Below are positions 1 through 5,567 of a stretch of DNA of 5,567 nucleotides, one piece after another. Made by a program: the position numbers and the translations under genes. The first letter of the stretch is position 1. The number at the start of each line of letters is the position of its first letter. The notes beneath the pieces were generated by a model. That model was not told the origin of the DNA. It saw only the letters and a list, made by a program, of their open reading frames with translations, and made no database searches. The stretch comes from Gammaproteobacteria bacterium (GTDB lineage Bacteria; Pseudomonadota; Gammaproteobacteria; Granulosicoccales; Granulosicoccaceae), in contig JAHQVR010000345.1 in NCBI GenBank assembly GCA_019634245.1, forward strand, positions 1 to 5,567, written 5' to 3'.

Positions 1-1
1 C

Positions 2-631
2 GAGCAACTGACCGTGATCGGACGAACGATCGCGCGCATGCATTTGGTGGGGGCAATTACACCCTTTAAGCACCGAGTCAGCATCGGCCCGGAACGATTG
101 GGTGATGAACCTTTCGCCTTTTTAAAGTCTTGTTCGCTACTGCCACCAGAAGTCTGCGAGCCTTACCGTACGCTGGTCGATGTCTTGTTAGCCACAATCC
201 ATGAGCGATTTGCTCAATTACCCGATATAGAACAGTTCAGTATTCACGGAGATTTTCATCCAGGGAATATTTTATGGGGTGCATCGAACACACCGCATTT
301 ACTGGATTTTGACGACATAGGAACGGGCCCAGCTATTCAGGATTTGTGGATGTTTATCTCTGGAGACAGACTCTACGCGCAGGATCGTTTGGGCGATATT
401 TTGGACGGATACTATGAATTTCGGGAATTCGACACCGATGAATTGTTACTCATAGAGCCATTGCGTACCTTACGCATAATTCACTACGCCGCGTGGATCG
501 CACGACGCTGGGAAGATCCAGCATTTAAGCAAGCATTCCCGTTCTTTGCGAGCCGTCGTTTTTGGGATGAACACATTCTGGCCCTTAAGGAACAACAATC
601 GGCCTTACAAGAAGCCCCGTTAATTTACTAG
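2..631 (+). CDS. srkA: Stress response kinase A (SrkA/YihE/RdoA), 5'-truncated by window edge
   Basis: This is the C-terminal 209 codons of a serine/threonine protein kinase of the SrkA (YihE, RdoA) family, a cytosolic enzyme with an aminoglycoside/choline-kinase-like fold linked in enterobacteria to Cpx and oxidative stress survival. The frame is open to the left edge. GTG at 14 lies inside the conserved 'GR..ARMH' helix, so it is not the true start. The E. coli protein is about 328 residues, so roughly 120 N-terminal residues, including the nucleotide-binding lobe, should lie outside the window. Visible motifs are the catalytic loop HGDFHPGNILW (codons from 245), with catalytic Asp and metal-binding Asn, then LLDFDD (from about 299) with the second metal-binding Asp, and GPAIQDLWM. 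The C-terminus 'EFDTDELLLIEPLR', 'AAWIARRWEDPAF' and 'LQEAPL' closely matches my recollection of E. coli YihE. It ends with TAG 8 bases from the convergent fabB stop. No terminator is visible. Family assignment is very secure. Confidence 0.93.
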   Translation, partial: EQLTVIGRTIARMHLVGAITPFKHRVSIGPERLGDEPFAFLKSCSLLPPEVCEPYRTLVDVLLATIHERFAQLPDIEQFSIHGDFHPGNILWGASNTPHLLDFDDIGTGPAIQDLWMFISGDRLYAQDRLGDILDGYYEFREFDTDELLLIEPLRTLRIIHYAAWIARRWEDPAFKQAFPFFASRRFWDEHILALKEQQSALQEAPLIY

Positions 632-639
632 CTGGCCGC

Positions 640-1857
640 TTAACCGTCTAATTTACGAAACACTAAGGAAGCATTTGTGCCTCCAAACCCAAAGCTATTC
701 GACATCATCGTATCGACTTTTGCATTGTCGATCCTTTGAGTAACCACTGGCATATCAGCAGCATCGTCATCCAACTTATCGATATTGGCAGATGCAGCGA
801 TGAAACCTGCTTGTTGCATCAATAGGGTATAGATAGCTTCCTGAACACCCGCCGCACCCAACGAATGACCTGACAATGATTTGGTAGAACCGATATTGGG
901 TATTTGATCGCCAAACACGGCTTTGACGGCGCGCAGTTCCGCTATATCACCCACCGGCGTGCTCGTACCATGAGCATTGATATAGTCGATAGGCGTATCA
1001 ACAGTTTCAGCTGCGAGCAACATACAGCGTTGTGCGCCTTCCCCCGAAGGAGCAACCATGTCGTGACCATCCGAGCTGGCACCGTAACCAACCACTTCAG
1101 CATAGATTTTCGCTCCGCGGGCTTTCGCCGCTTCCAGCTCTTCGACTACGACCATGCCACCGCCACCGGCGATTACAAACCCATCTCGATCAGCGTCATA
1201 AGCCCTTGATGCCTTGCTGGGTTGGTCGTTGTACTTGGTGGACAGCGCACCCATAGCATCGAATAAGCTACTTAGTGTCCAATGCTCCTCTTCACCGCCG
1301 CCGGCAAATACGCGATCCTGTTTCCCTAATTGAATGAGTTCAAGCGCATTGCCTATGCAATGTGCACTGGTCGAACAGGCCGAAGAAATAGAGTAGTTGA
1401 CGCCTTTGATTTTAAACGGTGTCGCTAAACAAGCAGACACGGTACTACCCATAGTTTGGGTGACACGATACGGCCCCACGCGACGCAAGCCTTTGTCCCG
1501 TAAAATATCCGCTGCCTCTACTTGCCTGAAGGACGAGCCACCGCCGCTACCGGCGATAATGCCCGTACGGATGTTTGAAACCTCATCTTCACTCAGATCG
1601 GCATCCTGGATCGCATCACGCATGGCAATGTATGCATAGGCAGCTGCATCACCCATAAACCGCAATTGCTTGCGATCGATGTGTTCTTTGAAATCAATCG
1701 TTGGTGCAGCCGCTATATGACTGCGCATACCCATTTCTACATATTCCTCACGCAAACTGACACCGGATATGCCTTCACGCAAAGATTTTGTAACAGACTG
1801 AATGTCGTTGCCCAAACAAGAAACAACCCCAATTCCGGTAATAACGGCACGCCGCAT
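640..1857 (-). CDS. fabB: Beta-ketoacyl-ACP synthase I (FabB)
   Basis: FabB condenses malonyl-ACP with acyl-ACP in the cytosol. It is the elongating enzyme needed for the cis-unsaturated branch of type II fatty acid synthesis. The product is 405 residues, against about 406 in E. coli, so it is full length. The Cys-His-His triad and conserved Lys are all present: nucleophile Cys161 in [14 protein letters not shown], His296 in [11 protein letters not shown], Lys326 in GSTKSLSG and His331 in [12 protein letters not shown]. The glycine-rich C-terminal [12 protein letters not shown] is typical of ketosynthases. The match to FabB rather than FabF is supported by [27 protein letters not shown] and [12 protein letters not shown], and by the fabA partner. 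I choose ATG at 1857, which gives MRRAVITG and aligns with the E. coli start MKRAVITG. An in-frame TTG at 1863 would add two residues. There is no clear Shine-Dalgarno, and only 12 bases separate it from the fabA stop, so translational coupling is likely. It ends with TAA at 640. Confidence 0.97.
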   Translation of the reverse strand: MRRAVITGIGVVSCLGNDIQSVTKSLREGISGVSLREEYVEMGMRSHIAAAPTIDFKEHIDRKQLRFMGDAAAYAYIAMRDAIQDADLSEDEVSNIRTGIIAGSGGGSSFRQVEAADILRDKGLRRVGPYRVTQTMGSTVSACLATPFKIKGVNYSISSACSTSAHCIGNALELIQLGKQDRVFAGGGEEEHWTLSSLFDAMGALSTKYNDQPSKASRAYDADRDGFVIAGGGGMVVVEELEAAKARGAKIYAEVVGYGASSDGHDMVAPSGEGAQRCMLLAAETVDTPIDYINAHGTSTPVGDIAELRAVKAVFGDQIPNIGSTKSLSGHSLGAAGVQEAIYTLLMQQAGFIAASANIDKLDDDAADMPVVTQRIDNAKVDTMMSNSFGFGGTNASLVFRKLDG

Positions 1858-1869
1858 AATCAATATTCG

Positions 1870-2391
1870 CTAAAAATCTTCAGTGGATGTAAACAGCCCT
1901 ACACGCAGATCCTTAGCGGTGTAAATTTCACGACCATCAACCAACATGCGGCCATCGGCTATGCCCATAACAAGTTTTCTTTCGATCAGTCTTTTCATTT
2001 GCAATTCATAACGCACGAGTTTTGCTTCAGGCAGTACTTGCCCGAAAAACTTTACTTCGCCAGCGCCTAGGGCCCTACCACGCCCGGGGTTACCCTTCCA
2101 ACCCAAAAAGAATCCCACCAGTTGCCACATCGCATCCAATCCTAAACATCCCGGCATAACAGGATCGGTTTCGAAGTGACAATCGAAAAACCACAGAGAA
2201 GGATCAATATCCAATTCGGCAACGATCTCTCCTTTATCGAAGTCTCCACCAGTCGCAACGATGTTGGATATACGATCGAACATAAGCATATTTGGCAGTG
2301 GCAATCGGGCATTACCCAGCCCAAACAGTTCGCCATGGCCACAGGCTAGTAGCTCTTCACGGCTGTAGGAATTTTGTGCGTTATTTATCAC
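1870..2391 (-). CDS. fabA: 3-hydroxydecanoyl-ACP dehydratase/isomerase (FabA)
   Basis: FabA dehydrates 3-hydroxydecanoyl-ACP to trans-2-decenoyl-ACP and isomerises part of it to the cis-3 form, the branch point of anaerobic unsaturated fatty acid synthesis. FabB, encoded just downstream, then elongates that product. The length is 173 residues, against about 172 in E. coli. The hot-dog-fold active site is intact: His72 in [16 protein letters not shown] and Asp86 in [14 protein letters not shown]. Further family blocks are [25 protein letters not shown] and [25 protein letters not shown] near the C-terminus matches the E. coli end. The start codon is GTG (2389-2391), chosen because [18 protein letters not shown] aligns in length with the E. 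coli N-terminus. A weak AAGG (2402-2405, minus strand) lies 10 bases upstream. fabA and fabB form an operon with 12 bases between stop and start. Upstream is the 132-base gap to the DUF4197 gene. Confidence 0.97.
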   Translation of the reverse strand: MINNAQNSYSREELLACGHGELFGLGNARLPLPNMLMFDRISNIVATGGDFDKGEIVAELDIDPSLWFFDCHFETDPVMPGCLGLDAMWQLVGFFLGWKGNPGRGRALGAGEVKFFGQVLPEAKLVRYELQMKRLIERKLVMGIADGRMLVDGREIYTAKDLRVGLFTSTEDF

Positions 2392-2523
2392 GTATACAGT
2401 GCCTTGCAGTGAAGTCTACCCGCTCAGAGTATGGCGCACCACAGTAGTTCTTACGCAGCCTGAGTTGGCTTGCAATTTTGTTCAATTTATTACCTGATTA
2501 CGATTGTTGAGACCACGAAACAC
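2392..2523 (-). promoter_or_regulatory. Intergenic region upstream of fabA, presumed fabAB promoter region
   Basis: These 132 bases lie between the DUF4197 stop and the fabA GTG, and are the natural place for the fabAB promoter. What can be seen is an AT-rich stretch at about 2471-2500 with two CAATTT copies, a TTGAAC hexamer on the minus strand that resembles a -35 element but has no good -10 partner, and a weak AAGG ribosome binding site at 2402-2405. GTATAC (2392-2397) abuts the start codon. No long dyad like a FabR, DesT or FadR operator stands out by eye. No hairpin with a T-run follows the DUF4197 stop, so readthrough from that gene into fabAB is possible. The promoter role is inferred from position only. 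Confidence 0.3.
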
Positions 2524-3255
2524 CTATTGGCTGCCAAACACCCGTTGCAGAAGTTGACTAGTGCGTTTTAATGGGTCATTTCGTATGGCTTGCTCTTCGC
2601 GAGCCAGATAATAAAAAATGCCTTCAGCACCTTCGTCGACAACGTGCCCAGTGAGGTCAGCCTCAACTTTCGGGGCCAACGGGATCGAATTGTACTCTCT
2701 CAACAATTTATTAAAGGCGTTCACAGCGCCTACTTGCGCCAGCGCATCATCCACCAGTGGACGCATCGAACTTTTTAGCGATGCACCGGTTTTCCGTTGG
2801 AAATATTGCGTGGCAGCGTCATCGGGGCCCTTGAGAATTCCGCCTGCGTCTTCGAGTGTCATTGACTTGATCGCACCAAGAAACAGGCTCTTGGCCTTAG
2901 GAGCAGCCTGCTCAGCAGCCCGATTTAGACGCAGTTCCAGATCATCGAAAGAACCTTCCAAACCCACTTTACTTGCAAAATCACGAGCCTTTCTGAGTGT
3001 GTCAGGTAAGGGCACTTTAATCGCTGGGTCTTTAGCAAAACCGTCGCGTGCTCCCAACTGAGCCACCACTGCAGTCGACCCTTTGCTTAAGGCTTCTTTC
3101 AAACCGCGAGTAATCTCATCATTACTCAGCGGGCCATTTTGGCCCAGAAGTTCCTGCCCTGCCTGAGCGACATCATCTAACGATACGGAACCACCGGCAC
3201 AAGCGATACTTAGCCACGCTGCGGCTAACACGGACAGCAAAGAGAATCTTTTCAT
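2524..3255 (-). CDS. DUF4197 domain-containing exported protein, possible lipoprotein
   Basis: A 243-residue protein of the DUF4197 family, whose function is unknown. The N-terminus is a signal peptide: MKR, then a hydrophobic stretch (residues 4-18) ending LSIAC, with a cysteine at 19. The lipobox is imperfect (S-I-A-C rather than L-A/S-G/A-C), so either lipidation at Cys19 or ordinary signal peptidase I cleavage nearby is possible. In both cases the protein should be periplasmic or envelope-associated. The rest (about 25-243) is the DUF4197 domain, mostly alpha-helical: EITRGLKEAL (47-56), DGF and the I-x-VPLP segment (71-84), a central helical region, GHVVDEGAEGIFYYLAREE (203-221) and the C-terminal signature NDPLKRTSQLLQRVFG (226-241). 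The domain runs to the C-terminus. The ATG at 3255 gives a proper signal peptide, although no strong Shine-Dalgarno precedes it. It is upstream of fabAB on the same strand, but no functional tie is shown. I am confident of the family and offer no function. Confidence 0.88.
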   Translation of the reverse strand: MKRFSLLSVLAAAWLSIACAGGSVSLDDVAQAGQELLGQNGPLSNDEITRGLKEALSKGSTAVVAQLGARDGFAKDPAIKVPLPDTLRKARDFASKVGLEGSFDDLELRLNRAAEQAAPKAKSLFLGAIKSMTLEDAGGILKGPDDAATQYFQRKTGASLKSSMRPLVDDALAQVGAVNAFNKLLREYNSIPLAPKVEADLTGHVVDEGAEGIFYYLAREEQAIRNDPLKRTSQLLQRVFGSQ

Positions 3256-3376
3256 GAGTTCGAGAAATTGCCATTGAGCGATACAGTGCTAAGGATAGAT
3301 CAATCACGATCACTTGAGTGCTACGTTGCAGTGTTTAACCTCACACCCTACAAAGTAGCCATTCAGTCGAACGATG
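3256..3376 (-). promoter_or_regulatory. Upstream region of the DUF4197 gene, presumed promoter region
   Basis: These 121 bases lie between the post-bioY hairpin and the DUF4197 ATG. If the hairpin ends the bioY transcript, a promoter for the DUF4197 gene should be here. I see no convincing -35/-10 pair on the minus strand. Two small dyads are visible: CACT/AGTG around TG (3311-3320), and a CTAC-AAA-GTAG mini-hairpin at about 3347-3357. Both are short enough to be chance. No small ORF with coding character is apparent. The promoter call rests on position only. Confidence 0.2.
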
Positions 3377-3428
3377 CCTCAGTTCGGGGTCCTTGGATCG
3401 AACATCTTTATGGAACACCAAACTGAGG
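3377..3428 (-). terminator. Long imperfect hairpin after bioY, probable mRNA 3'-end structure without a U-tract
   Basis: Read on the minus strand, the hairpin starts 10 bases after the bioY stop. The outer arms CCTCAGTT and AACTGAGG pair perfectly over 8 bp. Pairing then continues inward through a T-G wobble, two G-C pairs, one T/C mismatch, G-C, T-A, T-G and C-G. This makes 15 pairs over 16 positions around a 20-base loop. Both wobbles are G-U only in minus-strand RNA and become C/A mismatches in plus-strand RNA, so the structure fits the bioY transcript. No run of T follows the 3' arm, so it is not a textbook intrinsic terminator. It may instead stabilise a processed or Rho-dependent 3' end. 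Being a member of a dispersed repeat family is an alternative. Confidence 0.5.
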
Positions 3429-3438
3429 AGCGTGATAA

Positions 3439-4053
3439 CTATTGTGCTGTATCTTGATCGTCGTTGTGACGGTTTAGCAGCTTCCACAATGAAGGCAAAG
3501 CGATCATAGCCAGTACGATTTTCACCAAATCACCCAGCAGAAAGGGTGTTAGACCCCAGGCCAAAACGGGTTTATCCCAGCCCACTACCGTTCCCAGCCA
3601 TAGAAGCCCGAACAGGTAAATCAGGCCATTGCCAACGAGCATTGCCAGAAAGGTCGTCCATACTTTTTTGCCAAAACCCTTGGTGGCTAACCAGCCAACT
3701 GCAATGGCTGCGACGAACATGCCGAATAAATATCCGCCAGTAGGCCCCATCATGTACGCCAGCCCAATGCCCTTTTCGGGTGTTCCAGAAAACACGGGTA
3801 ATCCAACGGCACCTTCAGCTAAATACAAGGCTAGAGTTGCTCCGCCGAGCTTCCAGCCAAAGCTCATACCGATCATGAGTACCACCAGAGTCTGCATGGT
3901 CAGGGGAACCGGGAAAAAAGGAATCTGCACTTTTGCCGACACCCACAGAGCCAAACTTCCGGCCACTGCCAGCAACAGGCTTCTTAACAGCGAACTGTCT
4001 GTTTTCCATGCCGCCTGAATAAGCGTGGGATGGTTTTGGGCAATACTAGTCAT
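3439..4053 (-). CDS. bioY: Biotin transporter BioY (ECF S component)
   Basis: BioY is the membrane substrate-binding (S) component for biotin in energy-coupling-factor transporters. With this start it is 204 residues, normal for the family. Roughly six hydrophobic segments span about 26-190. Family signatures are IPFFPVPLTMQT (44-55), GWKLGGATLALYLAEGAVGLPVF (67-88), GPTGGYLFGMFVAA (103-116) and the C-terminal PFLLGDLVK (170-178) with the conserved Asp and Lys. There are two in-frame ATGs, at 4059 and 4053. The only Shine-Dalgarno, GGAG at 4062-4065, is 2 bases from the first and 8 from the second, so I take 4053. If 4059 is used, two residues (Met-Thr) are added. No bioM/ecfA ATPase or bioN/ecfT transmembrane gene is in the window, so this is either a solitary BioY or one using components encoded elsewhere. 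A permease gene lies upstream, and a strong hairpin follows the stop. Confidence 0.94.
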   Translation of the reverse strand: MTSIAQNHPTLIQAAWKTDSSLLRSLLLAVAGSLALWVSAKVQIPFFPVPLTMQTLVVLMIGMSFGWKLGGATLALYLAEGAVGLPVFSGTPEKGIGLAYMMGPTGGYLFGMFVAAIAVGWLATKGFGKKVWTTFLAMLVGNGLIYLFGLLWLGTVVGWDKPVLAWGLTPFLLGDLVKIVLAMIALPSLWKLLNRHNDDQDTAQ

Positions 4054-4061
4054 GGTCATGG

Positions 4062-4065
4062 CTCC
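4062..4065 (-). promoter_or_regulatory. Ribosome binding site deciding the bioY start
   Basis: On the minus strand GGAG is followed by CC, then ATG-ACC-ATG. The first ATG is only 2 bases away, too close for efficient initiation. The second, at 4053, is at 8 bases, within the preferred range. This supports translation starting at 4053, two codons later than the longest reading frame. Confidence 0.6.
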
Positions 4066-4100
4066 GACAAGTGAATCTCTAGTGTGGGCAGCGCAAAACC

Positions 4101-4124
4101 GCCGCGGCTATACCCCCTAGTATA
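4101..4124. repeat. Two adjacent small palindromes between the permease gene and bioY
   Basis: GCCGCGGC (4101-4108) is a perfect 8-base palindrome. It abuts TATAC-CCCCTA-GTATA (4109-4124), a 5-bp inverted repeat with a 6-base spacer. Read on the minus strand, TATACT here also resembles a -10 box, placed to give a leader of about 55 bases for bioY, but no good -35 hexamer lies 16-18 bases upstream. It could be an operator, a promoter element or chance. No U-tract makes it a terminator, and it does not resemble a BirA or BioQ box. Confidence 0.25.
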
Positions 4125-4130
4125 TCGAAT

Positions 4131-4904
4131 TTAGAAATGTGTCCGCAGCAATGTACTAATTCCGAAGCACGACACCAGAATGAGGCCAATTCCTATGAAT
4201 TTTTCAAATTGGCTCCGGTCCGTCTTGAGAATTTGGTCGTGTACTTTTTGGCCCAAATAGTGGCCAATCAGCGTCATCGGAAAGGTCCACAGAGTCAATT
4301 TCCACTGCAGATCCACATCGGCCAGCTGAAATCCAACTAGCTTAAAAATCACCATAACAATCCACAACACAAAGAATGTATCGCGGACCATATGTGCGGG
4401 TAGACGTCTTGCAGAACTCGCCACAATGATCGGAGCGCCTATTAACGCAACGCCACTGAAATACCCTCCTACAATGGTACCCAAGGTATCAAGAGACTTA
4501 TTTATTTTCGTTTTAGGACGGTTTAGAGTGCTGGTTCGCACGTAAGAGACGCCATACAACAACGTGACACTAAACACCGTTAGCGACAAAACGAAACCTG
4601 AAAAATTAAACAACCCGAAGAGCCCAGCGGTAAAGGGTACAAAGAGCACCGCTAACAAGCGCAGTAGAAAAACCCAGTGAACATTCTCCAGGCGCGTGAG
4701 CACAGTCGCGATAGAAATAACCAGCAGCTGCCACGCAATAGCGGGCAAAAACACCACTGGATTGTCAAAGATCAGCAGTAGGAAAGGCAGTGTGAGCGCC
4801 GCCCCACCGAAGCCCAATCCGGAGCGCACAAATCCGCTCCAGACAAAACACAGTGCGATGGCGATGTATTGCCAGGCAGGTAAAGAAGACCAATCTATCA
4901 CCAT
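4131..4904 (-). CDS. TauE/SafE-family membrane permease (sulfite exporter-like)
   Basis: A 257-residue integral inner-membrane protein of the TauE/SafE (DUF81, YfcA-like) family, whose members export sulfite, sulfoacetate or related organic anions. The substrate cannot be told here. The two-repeat architecture is visible: the N-terminal half has SGFVRSGLGFGGAALTLPFL (23-42), and the C-terminal half has the equivalent GTIVGGYFSGVALIGAPIIV (142-161). Each is a glycine-rich re-entrant or helix-pair motif typical of the family. About eight hydrophobic segments are seen, near 13-33, 48-70, 78-98, 102-123, 140-163, 173-192, 203-218 and 235-253, with a basic loop (128-136) between the halves. The length is normal. 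The ATG at 4904 is 22 bases after the tag stop. No clear Shine-Dalgarno precedes it, so coupling to tag translation is plausible. There are no sulfur-metabolism genes nearby to support a sulfite role. The family is secure and the substrate unknown. Confidence 0.88.
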   Translation of the reverse strand: MVIDWSSLPAWQYIAIALCFVWSGFVRSGLGFGGAALTLPFLLLIFDNPVVFLPAIAWQLLVISIATVLTRLENVHWVFLLRLLAVLFVPFTAGLFGLFNFSGFVLSLTVFSVTLLYGVSYVRTSTLNRPKTKINKSLDTLGTIVGGYFSGVALIGAPIIVASSARRLPAHMVRDTFFVLWIVMVIFKLVGFQLADVDLQWKLTLWTFPMTLIGHYLGQKVHDQILKTDRSQFEKFIGIGLILVSCFGISTLLRTHF

Positions 4905-4926
4905 GGTCGCTATTCAGATTGGCCCA

Positions 4927-5529
4927 TTATTTTTTTGAGCGGGTTAATTTCGCCTTTGCGCAGACGCTGTGCTGTGGGCAATGTGTAAGGTGATCATTCA
5001 CTAAACCCGCCGCCTGCATAAATGCATAAGCAATGGTGCTACCTACAAATTTAAAGCCACGCTTTTTTAAGTCCTTACTGAGACTATCGGAAACAGCCGT
5101 TTTACCAGGCACCTGACTCATGGTTTCATAGTGGTTCTGTACAGGTTTACCACCGACATAGCTCCAGATATAGTCGGAGAACGATTCGCCATGCTTTTCC
5201 ATTTCTAAATAGGCTATGGCATTGCCGCGTACAGCGGCGATTTTTCCCTTATGTCTCACAATACCCGGATCAAGCAACAGTTTTTCTAATTTTGCGTCGC
5301 TGAAACGTTTGATTCTGACAGGGTCGAAGTCGGCAAACAGGCGCCGGTAGTTCTCTCTTTTATTTAATATCGTAATCCAACTTAATCCCGCTTGCGCGCC
5401 TTCCAAATTAAGCATTTCAAACAGCTTTCTAGCATCAAAACAAGGCCTACCCCACTCTTCATCGTGGTAGGTGCGGTACAGATCGCTTGATTCACACCAA
5501 GGGCATCGTTGAGATTTTTTTTTAGTCAT
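4927..5529 (-). CDS. tag: DNA-3-methyladenine glycosylase I (Tag)
   Basis: Tag removes 3-methyladenine from alkylated DNA, opening base excision repair in the cytosol. The product is 200 residues, slightly longer than the E. coli enzyme (about 187), because of a short lysine-rich N-terminus and a C-terminal tail. The zinc site is complete: Cys9 (RCPWC), His22 (YHDEEWG), His180 and Cys184 (GLVNDHLTHC). Base-pocket residues are also in place: Tyr18 and Tyr21 in LYRTYHDEEWG, and Glu43 and Trp51 in NLEGAQAGLSWIT. Further conserved blocks are KRENYR, GIVRHKGKI, LSKDLKKRGFKFVGSTIAYAFMQA. The C-terminus contains an extra Cys (190) beyond the zinc ligands. The start is ATG at 5529, the only start before the conserved RCPWC. 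Codons 3-5 are three AAA, forming an A9 run (5515-5523). No Shine-Dalgarno is clear in the 38 bases visible upstream. It is first of a probable tag-permease(-bioY) unit. Confidence 0.96.
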   Translation of the reverse strand: MTKKKSQRCPWCESSDLYRTYHDEEWGRPCFDARKLFEMLNLEGAQAGLSWITILNKRENYRRLFADFDPVRIKRFSDAKLEKLLLDPGIVRHKGKIAAVRGNAIAYLEMEKHGESFSDYIWSYVGGKPVQNHYETMSQVPGKTAVSDSLSKDLKKRGFKFVGSTIAYAFMQAAGLVNDHLTHCPQHSVCAKAKLTRSKK

Positions 5530-5567
5530 ATCGATCGTTCGGCGCTGTGTCGCTTAAGTCCTGCACC

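Noticed and set aside
14..16. GTG at 14 as the true start of the first plus-strand gene
   Set aside because: The frame is open to the window edge, and the GTG lies within a conserved internal helix of SrkA, so the gene is truncated by the window, not short.
1666..2070. 134-codon plus-strand reading frame across the fabA/fabB junction
   Set aside because: It is antisense to two securely identified genes, matches no family I recognise and has no ribosome binding site; it is a shadow frame.
2389..2413. Possible FabR/DesT-like operator (GTATAC centre and an AGTGAA half site) at the fabA start
   Set aside because: Only CAC/GTG ends and a single half site are present; no second arm of a long dyad is found at the expected distance.
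2618..3061. 147-codon plus-strand reading frame antisense to the DUF4197 gene
   Set aside because: Its composition is rich in Ala, Ser and Arg, as expected from the complement of the real gene; no recognisable domain.
3382..3403. GTTCG...CGAAC dyad suggesting a tRNA T-arm remnant or an attachment site
   Set aside because: The flanking bases do not form a T-stem or acceptor stem, and the sequence is better explained as part of the larger hairpin after bioY. It also lacks the attC core consensus of integrons.
3629..4018. 129-codon plus-strand reading frame antisense to bioY
   Set aside because: It lies entirely opposite a clear BioY and has no domain or start signal of its own.

Overview
The window looks like an ordinary chromosomal housekeeping stretch from a gammaproteobacterium. 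The base composition is balanced. The FabA/FabB pair is of the unsaturated-fatty-acid type, SrkA resembles the enterobacterial YihE protein closely, and Tag has the E. coli-type zinc-binding residues. A marine or environmental gammaproteobacterium with a Pseudomonas/Cellvibrio-like fabAB operon is my best guess. The genus cannot be fixed from this sequence.

Layout: positions 2-631 (+) hold the 3' two-thirds of srkA, cut by the window edge. It converges on fabB with only 8 bases between the stop codons. Everything from 640 to 5529 is on the minus strand. Read in the direction of transcription (right to left), the order is tag (3-methyladenine DNA glycosylase I), a TauE/SafE-family permease, bioY (biotin transporter S component), a DUF4197 exported protein, fabA and fabB. 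The tag-permease gap is 22 bases and the permease-bioY gap is about 75, so these may be co-transcribed. A long imperfect hairpin 10 bases after the bioY stop probably marks an mRNA 3' end. DUF4197 therefore probably starts a separate unit, and a 132-base gap separates it from the tight fabA-fabB pair.

Functional links: FabA makes and isomerises the C10 enoyl-ACP, and FabB elongates the cis-3 product, giving unsaturated fatty acids. BioY imports biotin, the cofactor of acetyl-CoA carboxylase, which makes the malonyl group FabB uses. That is a possible metabolic link, but it is inference. Tag (alkylation repair) and SrkA (stress kinase) are stress-related. The permease substrate and the DUF4197 role are unknown.

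I found no mobile element, CRISPR array, tRNA, rRNA or phage gene, and no evidence of a novel multi-gene system. The most noteworthy items are the strand-asymmetric hairpin after bioY, an A9 tract at the start of tag, start-codon corrections for bioY and fabB, and the nearly abutting srkA/fabB ends.
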